Positions 55,051 to 64,000 of a DNA stretch of 64,000 nt are shown one piece after another. The DNA comes from Hippophae tibetana. Its lineage: Eukaryota; Streptophyta; Magnoliopsida; Rosales; Elaeagnaceae. The notes beneath the pieces were generated by a model. It was not told the DNA's origin and did no database searches. It worked only from the letters and a program-made list of their open reading frames with translations. The stretch is taken from contig CM072810.1 of NCBI GenBank assembly GCA_037013495.1, positions 104,684,898-104,748,897 on the forward strand. The letters are read 5' to 3'. Within the stretch, counting starts at the first letter, position 1. Every line of letters starts with the position of its first letter. The translations under genes were made by a program, and so were the position numbers.

Positions 55051-55079
55051 TTAAAGTCGGTTCACCGAACCGACTTTAA
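55051..55079. repeat. Perfect 13-bp palindrome near the right CACTA terminus
   Basis: TTAAAGTCGGTTC (55051-55063), spacer ACC, GAACCGACTTTAA (55067-55079). It repeats the AAAGTCGGTT word seen at 54291 near the other terminus. Confidence 0.9.
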
Positions 55080-55099
55080 TGTCCCTTTTTGTAATAGTG

Positions 55100-58000
55100 A
55101 AATTGAACATTTACTCGTGATAATCAAGAAAATATACTTAGAATTGGGATAAGATATATATATATATATATACTGTGTTTTATGTGTGTTATACATTAAA
55201 TTCCCCCAAATCTACAAATCATGACATGCAATAAAAATTTGAGTGCATTCTATGGTAAAACTTACATAAATTTTGATTATCGATTGCAAGTAAAACTGTA
55301 GTTCCAACTTTGAAACATATATTTCAGCAAAATTAAGAAGTATTCAAATTTTCAACCAGTAAAATATTTAGATGGCTTACCTATTTTGTTATCTAGTTTA
55401 TTTAAAATATTATAATTTAACCACTAAACTTTCAATTTATAAAATTTAACCCAAAAATTCAGTTTTCTTCAAATGGATGTAAGAAGGTTATACTTAAATA
55501 TGAAGAGATTTAACTTTTTAATTTTTTTGGTTCATAAAATTTGATCTCTAACTTAGGATAAAATTTAATCTTTCAATCATAAGATAGCTAAATATATCGT
55601 TGTTAATTCAATTTGATGAGAATTAAATTTTTGAATTAAATTTATAAAATTTAGAATTATTATAAATTATATTTGTCAAATTTAAATATATTATGGATTA
55701 AATTGTGTAAATTAAAATGTTAAAGAAATAAATTTTAATATATTATATTAGTTATGTAACAAATAAATTGATAATTACATTGAATTATTTTTTGTTTAGT
55801 TTCGTTTATAAAACTCAACTATTATATTTTTTCATTTATATTATTTTGTTGTTCTCTGTCTAACGGTCTCCAATATTAAATAATTCAGATAGTTTAGTGT
55901 TATATTTAGAATAAAAAATTTATTCTAAATATATCAATTAATTATTTGAGTTATTATAAATTTACTATTTTACTATTTGAATTGTTTTAAATCTTTTAAT
56001 AATATATGACACCGTTAAATCAAGATTAATAAAATAATATAAATCAAATAAATAAAATAGTTAAATTATATAAATAAAATCAAAAATAATTTAATTATGT
56101 TAAGGGAATAAATACAATAATTTAAATGTTAGTAGCGATATCCCCTAATAATATAATTAGTGTATTGTTTGTATTCTTGTATACGATTGCTGATCGATGG
56201 TAAAAAGAATAAGACCAAAATAATAAATACATGGCTTGTGAATTGTGATGGGAAAGGGTCGGACATATTCTAAAAGATTTTCCTTTTTTTTTACGTGACC
56301 GTTTATTTTTCAAGATAAATTAATTGATATTTTATAACAATTTTTCAGGAAAAAGTTGACTCTTTTGCTCCAGAAAAACGATTTGTTGTTCCCTGCAAGT
56401 TTTTAACGTAGTAAAAGCATGATGCATGCATGTATCTTGTATTTTGTGAAATGAAAATCCCTGCTCTCTTTTTTTCAACCTTTTTCTTTTCTGCTTTGGT
56501 ATCTCATAATTGTGTTTAATTTGGATTCCTTTCCTTTCCTTTCCTTTTCTTTACATACCATATTGTCCTTTTCTTTTTTTCAAGGTTTTTTTTTTTAATT
56601 TCAATTAAAATTAATACCATATTTTTTTTTTGTAATAATTAAGAGTAGTATATTATGTATATTGTGTTCAAATCCTTGTTGCATCACACTATTCATTGTA
56701 TTTCAAATGTTGCTTTTAGAATGCGTGAAAAACCAACATTTAACGAAAAAAAGTGTTAAGCTATAGGAAAAAATAAAATAAGCACTTTTATTTTCTAACA
56801 AAGTTGTTATAGAACAACAATTAACATGATAGTTATATATTTATTTGTTAGGATAGATAGTATGTAATACATAATTTATTATTATGCAAAAAGTTACTGT
56901 AAATATAGTTTTTACAACCAAAAAAACAAAATGCTACTTATCTCTCATCTATATATAAAATGGCAATCAAAGAAGTAAGTCACAATTGATACCTTATGTA
57001 TATTTAAAAGAGAAATTTTTTATAAATTTTTTTTAGATTATATTATTTGTATTATTTAGTTTTTTAGATTAAAAACAGTATTATTTAATCTTTTACTTAT
57101 AAAAGGAGGTAATTAAAAATAAATAATATTATTTTAATGATTTTTTATTAATTTTTTTAATTTTTTTGTTAAGTAATTTTGTGCAATTAAAACACGGGTA
57201 TCTAACAATAATAAAGTGAAAACTAATATGAAAAAAACTTAACAAACTATTTGTTTTAATATTTGTTAATTTTCATTATTTTATTGATTTTTTTAAAAAA
57301 TTCATATTAAATTTAACTTTTATTCTTGTTAAAAACTTGTATTTTAATCATGTTTTAATTAATTAATAGAAAATAAAAATATTTTAATAAAAAAATTATT
57401 ATTTTTCTTTAATAAAAAACTAATTTATACCATTTATAATCTAAAAGAATACATTAGCCAAATAACCTAATATACACCTCACTTGGTGGCGTCTATTTAT
57501 GCCTTGATATTGGGAATTTTTCTTCCCTCGTTGGTAGATTGATTCCATCTTCATTCCTTCTCCCTTTTCTTTTTTAAAATACAATACAAGCTTACACACA
57601 CTTAAGTGTGACTTAGATCTCAGATTTTATATATACTCAAGTAAAATTCATATTCTTAAGTGCAACTCATTAGCAAAACCAATGTTCTATGCAAATATGG
57701 AATATACTTTGCAATTATATATATATATATTGGTTAAAATATATCATTAATCTTTAAATTTTAATTAAATTCGTATATAAGTTCTCAATTTTTAAAACAT
57801 ACAATTTAGTTCTTAAATTTTTAAAATTTTACACATAAATCTTTAAATTTTATAATTTAGTCTCAAAAAATTTAACATTTTATACATAGTTTCTAGTTTT
57901 GCTTATAAATTACATATTTGTGAATAAAAAAATTAGTATTTATATGTGAATTTTTACAAATTTTGAAACTAAATCATACGATTTAAAAGTTTAGAAACTT

Positions 58001-58974
58001 ATATGTGAAATTTTAAAAACTTGAGTATCAAATCATAGGTTTTAAAAATTTTAAAACTTGTGTATAAATTAATTAGTTAAAGTTTTGAGGCCAAATTTTT
58101 AAAACTTTATATATTGGTCCTTAAAATTTTTAATTCTATAATTTAGTCTCAAAACTATTAAGATTTCACATATATGTTATATTTTGATTTTAAATTACAT
58201 ATTTGTTAATCAATAAATTTTATGATATATGTGTAAATTTTTAAAAATTTAAAAATTAAATTTACAATTAAAAAGTTTAAAGATCTATATATATAGTTTT
58301 AAAAATTTGATAATCAAAAATATGTTTTAAAAATTATGATAGAGAAAAGCTTTGAAGATGAATTCAATGAGATATTGGTGTTGTTTTGTTGATAATTAAT
58401 TGAATAGGTTCAAACTAGTATATATGCTTTAGTAAATTAAAAGGCATTATGTATATATTTTGTTCAGATCGAAATGTTACTTTATTTGTTGGGTTCTACT
58501 CCGGGGTTCTGGGTTCTATATGCTATATTGCTTTTCATTTGTTGTAATGTTTGGGTTCTTACACCATAAAATGTACCTCTTTAATAGTTTCTCTTGTAAA
58601 TATTGTTTTTACTCATTAATAATATTTAATTTTACAATTGAAAAAAAAACTCGTACGCTTGGAAATCTTGTAATTTGTAATTAATTTAGAGTAACATACC
58701 CATTTATAGTTTAAACAATAAAATAACTTTTAAGTTTATTTGCATTTTTCATGCAATCATAAAATTTTGAATTGTTTACTAATTTAAATCATAATTCGTT
58801 CGTACTTTTATGTAGAAAAATATATTTTATTTGGATAAAATTAAAATTATTATTATTCATAAAATTTTAATATATTTTTTAAAATAATCATAACTAATAA
58901 TAATTGTCAATCTAAATCATTAGTTTAAGTACTCAAATAAACATATTTTAACATTATGTTTTTTGATATACAAT
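55100..58974. other. AT-rich region with degenerate repeats, no gene
   Basis: No coding region supported. About 57750-58330 is a degenerate tandem array in which AAATTTTACACATA and TTTAAATTTTATAATTTAGT words recur every 60-100 bp. A short (TA)n run occurs at about 57719-57731. Confidence 0.45.
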
Positions 58975-59170
58975 TTTCACAAATATGTGTGAGTTTTTAT
59001 CTATTGTCATATATACTCTTAATATTTATAATTTGATCACAAATATCTCTAATATTTTTATATATTATCATTTATACTCTTAAATTGTTAAATTTTTCAT
59101 ATATTAAATTATCACAAATATTCTTGAATTTTCATCATTTATTACATATATCTCAACGTTTTATAATGTT
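58975..59170. repeat. Degenerate ~60-75 bp tandem repeat
   Basis: Three units starting with TCACAAATAT near 58977, 59035 and 59111, each followed by an AT-rich stretch containing TATTATCATTTATACTCTT or a variant. It is next to the long inverted repeat and may belong to the same decayed element. Confidence 0.4.
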
Positions 59171-59571
59171 ACTAATATCTTTAATTGTTAAAAATATTAA
59201 TATTTAATGTTAGTTTTTTTTTTCATTTTCATGCAATTTTTTTAAAAAATTAAAAATTAAAGAACTAATATTTATGATATAAGATTAAAAATTAAGGTCT
59301 CTATTATTATTTTTTCTTTTAAGTTTATTTAGTTGGTTTAGTTAAATTTTAACTTTAGTTTTTTTTTTTTACATATATCCTAATATTTTTAAAACTTGAT
59401 AGATACCTTTCACATTAACATTATTATATTTGACATGAGACTTAAAGATAAAATTATACTTTGAAGTCTAAAAAATTATCCTATAGTTAATTATTTTGCT
59501 CATATTTTATGAAATCTAAATCCTAAATGTAAAACTAATTTCATCTCTTAAGATACAACTCACAAATTCAT

Positions 59572-60124
59572 AACTCTAAAAAGTGATATGTATTGTCTAT
59601 ACGTTATTGATAAGAATGCAAAAAGTGGTAAAATAAGAATAATAAGATAATGTTTTCAATAACTCAGTGCATGAGCCATTGTCTCTAATCTATATCGACA
59701 AAATGGTGATTTTTTATTTAGGATTTTGTTTTGAATTTGGATCATTTAATGAGCAAATTTATCTATACTAAATTCTTAATTTAAATTATTTACAATAATT
59801 AATTTTATCTAATATATTAATATTAAACCAATAATAAAATCCTTATATAAAATTGTTTAATTTATTTTGTACATGATCAAACCAACTTTAATTTATGCCA
59901 AATTCTACCTACAATTTGATGTGATGGTTTAGCTCCTTAAATGATCCAAATTCAAAACAAAATCCTAAATGAAAAATCACCATTTTGTCAATATATATAA
60001 TATAGATTAGAGACAATGGCTCATGCACTGAGTTATTGAAAACATTATCTTATTATTCTTATTTTACCACTTTTTGCATTCTTACCAATAACTTATAGAC
60101 AATACATATCACTTTTTAGAGTTG
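59572..60124. repeat. Long inverted repeat (about 178-bp arms)
   Basis: The left arm 59572-59749 is almost exactly complementary to the right arm 59939-60124; the right arm has an extra TATATAAT-type insertion around 59993. Landmarks: GCATGAGCCATTGTCTCTAA on the left, TTAGAGACAATGGCTCATGC on the right; AAATGGTGATTTTT against AAAAATCACCATTT. The loop is about 190 bp. More weakly matching arms continue outward: ACAACTCACAAATTCATAA (about 59555) pairs with TTATGAATTTGTGAGTTGT (about 60178-60196) after a roughly 55-bp insertion, and AACATTATTATATTTGA (about 59419) with TCAAATATAATAGTATT (about 60279). It is non-coding; a foldback transposon or MITE is likely. Confidence 0.85.
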
Positions 60125-60359
60125 TGATGGTTTTTGTGTGGTAAAAAAATTAGATTTTTACTTATCAATAAAAGAACTTATGAATTTGTGAGTTGTATGT
60201 GAAAAAGTGAAAAAAGATAATATTTGTGAAAAAAGATAAACTTTTACTAATATTTGTGATATTTTTCATTATATTACATCAAATATAATAGTATTAGTGT
60301 TAAAGATACTTATGATATTTTAAAAATATGTGATAATTTTGCTTATAACTTACATAATA

Positions 60360-61119
60360 AAGGATATTTTTATATTAAAATCATAATAATTTTTAGAATA
60401 AGATTGAATTTTATTTTTATTATATATATATAATTTTTATTTTATATAATTTTTTGTGAAATAGTTAAGAATATAAAATAATATAATGATTATTATTTTA
60501 TTATTAAGTTAAAAATTGAGATTAAATCTTAAAACAAATTAATATCTACCCAATATTTTTTATTCAAAATATCTTAAATATAAAGTTATTATTCAAAAAT
60601 ATATTAAATAGATGATTATGATTATTAAAATAATAATATTTCATATCCCTTGTCCCAAAAGACTCACACATTATATTATTAATATATGTATTTTATTTGG
60701 GATAGGATAAAAGGAGAATTTATTGCATGACTTTTTACATCCTCTTACTCCAAAAGTTAAAATTTAAATAAATAATTTTTTTCTTATATCATTTACAAAA
60801 TATCAATCATTACAATTTAAAAATATAAAATATTATATTATAAATTAAAACCACGAATCCAAATGCCTGCCAAATTTCAAAATGGTCCTGATGAATTTGA
60901 TAATGCTAGAATGTTGAATTAGATTCTTCTAGAAAAATACGTTGGAACTTCTCAGTAGAGCATCAAACACAACCAAGGGCATTTTGGTCTTTATACAAAC
61001 ACATGAGTACCCAATTTTTGGATTAGTACAAATTATTGCGCCGCTTATAAAAATAAAAAAAAGTAATAATTTACTTCATTGTCAAAACATTATTATTAGG
61101 CCATTTATGACAAACAAAT
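60360..61119. other. AT-rich spacer
   Basis: Nothing recognisable. An open frame beginning at 60942 runs into the GC-richer island downstream but has no domain and no coding bias visible to me. Confidence 0.4.
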
Positions 61120-61560
61120 TATTAGCACTAAGTTCTGAACTACGTTTTACTTGGCCTTGGAGAGAAGAAATAAATGGCGCATGCGTGAAGCGAGTTAAAG
61201 TCAACGAGTGTGGGACCGTAGGGCCCATATTTGTCAGCCACCAAGCTGATAATGTTCCCCTTGCAGATTGGCGATTCTGAATTTGCCAGCCAAAGGCAAA
61301 ATTAGCACCCTTGACGTACGTGTCAAAAATTCAGGAATCTGTTTACACGTGGGTATAAACCATTGGATGATTTTTGCAACGGCTACATGCATGCGATGCT
61401 CTCGAGTACTGACCGGGTCACTTTCTGGGGCCCATTTTTGACGGACATGCCTTTGATAAACAGCGCAGACAGAGGGGGCTAAATACTTCAAAGCAAAGGC
61501 AAAACCACTTAGCTTCTTGTGTTTGGTTACTCGTTACTCTCTCTAGTCACACGAGTCATC
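61120..61560. promoter_or_regulatory. Promoter-like GC-richer island without an evident gene
   Basis: About 440 bp of balanced composition in AT-rich surroundings. It carries motifs typical of plant promoters: GGGCCCAT near 61219 and GGGGCCCATT near 61429 (site II/UP1-like GGCCCA), TACGTGTCA near 61318 and ACACGTGGG near 61346 (ABRE/G-box-like cores), and a CT-rich TACTCTCTCTAGTCACACG near 61537 that would suit a 5' UTR on the plus strand. No start codon with a credible open frame follows within the next kilobase. It could be the promoter of a gene whose coding part was lost or moved, or of a non-coding transcript. Confidence 0.4.
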
Positions 61561-61785
61561 AATAATTTCAATTTTTTTTTCTCATTACCATAATTGTACA
61601 TTTATTAACGAAATGATGATGTTATTGTAAGATATTGTTATTTCTAAAAATAATATTTATTATTAATTAAAAATATCTTTAATATAAAATAAATATATTA
61701 AAAATAAAAGTATAATTTTGTTAAATTTTAAATTTAATAATAAATAAATAGTGTAAACAACAAAACAATATTAATAATACATTTA

Positions 61786-61790
<5 letters not shown>

Positions 61791-61828
<38 letters not shown>
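61791..61828. repeat. (TA)n microsatellite
   Basis: About 19 uninterrupted TA units. Confidence 0.9.
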
Positions 61829-61829
<1 letters not shown>

Positions 61830-61831
<2 letters not shown>

Positions 61832-62690
61832 TAAGTGATATTTATTACATAATTGAACAACAGATGGATTATTGTTACACCATTTTTGTATATTCTTAAA
61901 AGTAATTTAATTAGTATAGAAAAAATATATTAAATATAAAAAAAATGTTTATTTAAATTTTTAGAATTTACATTAAATATAGTATGAACATAAAAAAAAT
62001 AGTGTTACAATAACCCTATTTTTGTACAATTAATCAAAATTTTGGGAATTTTTTTCACGAAAATGGTAATTTTATTAGGATATTATAGTCAACTTGAAGA
62101 TTTTAATATAAGAAATAGGAATAATTTTTTTTTATCTTCTTTCAACCCCTTTAAATTTCTCTTGTCTTCCTCGTATCAAATAGAAAAGGGTTCAAATTGG
62201 ATAGTAGAAAAACAAGTGTGAGTGATCGAATAGTCCATTAAAGATCTTATAGAAAAAAATAAAATTTAGTTAAAATTGGGGAAAACTCTTAAGACAACGA
62301 CGTGACTGTTGAAGAATTTGTAAATTGTGGTGATATACCAGTATACCACAACCAAGATACAATAAGACAATTTAATTTTACAGAGTTTGAGTTTTTTTTT
62401 TCAATTTTAAACTAAGATATGTTTAGGAGTTATACCATTTTAAGTTACAAGCCCAAGTATTTCCTTCACTTGACATCATTATAAACATCTAAAAAACCAA
62501 AGGACCTGAAACTATTAAATTATTCTTTGGGAAAGATAGGATGATTCTAGTAGAGTCTATAAAATAAAATGATTTGATAGAGTTTATAAAATCATAATTT
62601 ATATTATGCATTTATTGAAAGGTACAAATCTTAGGTAGTTATAAATAAATACTCTCACAAGAGTGATATTGATTGTTAAGAGACATTTGT
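61830..62690. other. AT-rich sequence upstream of copia fragment
   Basis: No gene recognised. Part of 62200-62690 may belong to the decayed copia element downstream, but no domain is readable. Confidence 0.35.
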
Positions 62691-62694
62691 TTTT

Positions 62695-63900
62695 GTTGTA
62701 AAAATGATTACATTTCGTATACTTATTATAGTTGCATCTACTCGTGGGTGATGTATATATCAAATAGAAGTTAAAAATACATTATTGAATAATTTCTTTT
62801 AAGAAGAAGTTTATATTGTACTTATTCTTGATGTTCCTCATAAACTTGGTAAAGTTTGTAAGTTTATAATAGCTTTTTATGGTCTCAAACAAGCACCTCG
62901 TGCTTGGTTTGAGAAGTTTTTTATTATAACCACTCCTTTGGTTTCTCTTATATCCATCATGATTATGCATTGTTTTACAAATGTACTTTTAATGGTTGTA
63001 TTTTGCTTTCTTTATATGTTGATGTTATCATTATTATTGAATATGATGTTCATGGTATTCAGTATTGAAATTAACATTAGTCCGCAAATTTGCAATGAAG
63101 GATTTGGGCCCATCATGGTATATTTTAGGTATATAGTTGCATCCTTTTTCAAAGGTTATCTACTCTTATAGTTTAAGTACATCACATACATGTTTAATTC
63201 TGCTCATTTTTTGAATAATAAGTTTATAGATACTCCTATTGAGACTAATTCTTAGTACATTCATTCTAATGGTTCCCCTTTGCCATATTTTAGTTTATAT
63301 CGCAATGTTGTTGGCAGCTTGGTTTATCTCGGTATCACTCTTTTCAATATTACATATGTTGTACATGTTATTAGTCAACTTGTTGCTTCTCCTATTACAA
63401 TTCACATGGAAGTTCTTTTACTTTTGTCTACTTTATCCTGAAGCTACATGCATATTATGATGTTGATTGAGGTAATAATCCTACATATAGTAGGTTTACC
63501 ATTGGTTTTTATATTTTCTTAGGTGATTTTCTTATTTCTTGGAAGAGAAAGAAGTAATATATTGCTTCAAGATCTTTAATAGAAGTAGAGTATCTTGCTA
63601 TGACATCTATTACTTATGAAGTAGTTTGACTATGTTGGTTGCTCGGTGATATGTGTATTTCTTTTCCTATTCTTACTTCTCTCTATTATGACAATAGTAA
63701 AAATCAAATTGCACGTAATGATTTCATGAGGTAACCAAATATATAGAAATTGATTATCATATTATTTGACATCATCTTTAGATTGGCACTCTCACGTTGA
63801 CTCTTGTTTTTTCCTCCATGTAGATTACATATTGGTTTACAAAGGCATTCATTTTTTTCATTTTCATTTTTTGTTTAACAAACTCTCGATGCCTATTTTA
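62695..63900 (+). pseudogene. Decayed Ty1/copia RT and RNase H fragment
   Basis: The plus strand shows copia pol in order but full of stops and frameshifts: RT start (RILIIVASTRG, IEVKNTLLN, EEVYIV; about 62710-62820), YGLKQAPRAWFEKFF (about 62876-62920), a damaged polymerase box YVDVIIII in which one Asp codon of YVDD is missing (about 63015), DLGPIMVYF (about 63100), LYRNVVGSLVYLGIT (about 63296-63340), VVHVISQLVASP, and RNase H pieces FLGDFLISWKRKK, ASRSLIEVEYLAMTSITYE and LYYDNSKNQIA (about 63520-63715). Substitutions are mostly C-to-T or G-to-A, as in long-methylated DNA. No LTRs were identified. Confidence 0.8.
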
Positions 63901-64000
63901 TTAAGTTTATTGAAAGTATTATAGGTTTTTAGTTGTAAACATATATAAATTTTTCTTTTGCCTGTACTTCATTTGCTTATAAATAATAGAAACTCTAACA

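Larger units (their letters stand above)
54214..55099. mobile_element. Non-autonomous CACTA-like element
   Basis: About 886 bp between CATTATTACAAAAATG on the left and CCTTTTTGTAATAGTG on the right, which are inverted copies of a CACTATTACAAAAAGG-type terminus; the left end has lost the C of CACTA to a transition. Subterminal AAAGTCGGTT words occur near both ends (54291 and 55053). The left subterminal region is a dense array of CGTCGGTT/AACCGACG words. Flanking triplets are GAA (left) and AAA (right), an imperfect 3-bp target-site duplication. No transposase is encoded. Open frames across the hairpin are artefacts of the repeat. Confidence 0.65.

Noticed and set aside
60942..61280. 112-codon plus-strand frame entering the promoter-like island
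   Set aside because: No homology or coding signature; the composition changes midway through the frame, which argues for chance.

Overview
This is a piece of a plant nuclear chromosome, almost certainly a eudicot. The genes have many GT-AG introns, they encode plant-specific proteins (a plastid PSII subunit, a chloroplast glutathione reductase, a pectin galacturonosyltransferase, a DREB2A-interacting E3 ligase), and the spaces between them are very AT-rich and hold Ty1/copia, CACTA-type and MITE-like elements. I cannot name the species. Six protein-coding genes could be spliced together by eye with intact reading frames across every junction: FBL17 (720-5055, minus), plastid glutathione reductase (9485-13353, minus), PsbW (18704-19729, minus), a GAUT3-like GT8 galacturonosyltransferase (21408-25764, minus), DRIP-type RING E3 ligase (40589-44538, plus) and SRP9 (45839-48754, plus).

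Layout. 1-13.4 kb is a gene-dense block: the cell-cycle F-box gene FBL17 lies downstream of the glutathione reductase gene on the same strand. The same two genes are neighbours in Arabidopsis (At3g54650 and At3g54660), so this looks like conserved microsynteny. 13.4-18.7 kb holds a 1.15-kb tandem duplication with a 68-bp minisatellite inside it. PsbW and the galacturonosyltransferase follow. 25.8-40.6 kb is a gene-poor, transposon-filled stretch: an old copia fragment with a 288-bp 3' LTR, and next to it a complete but dead copia element (33465-38792) with two LTRs and an ATTAT target-site duplication. DRIP and SRP9 then lie head to tail on the plus strand. 48.8-64 kb has no gene I can support. 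It holds a non-autonomous CACTA-like element with an elaborate hairpin (54214-55099), a long inverted repeat able to fold into a ~180-bp stem (59572-60124), a promoter-like GC-richer island without an evident gene (about 61120-61560), and a decayed copia RT/RNase H fragment (about 62695-63900).

The genes serve unrelated housekeeping roles (CDK-inhibitor turnover, glutathione recycling, PSII assembly, homogalacturonan synthesis, drought-response ubiquitination, SRP-dependent protein targeting); there is no operon-like logic. I saw no clear undescribed molecular system. The best candidates for something new are the long hairpin locus at 59.6-60.1 kb, the nested repeat at 14.8-17.05 kb, the repeat array inside the SRP9 intron and the orphan promoter-like island.
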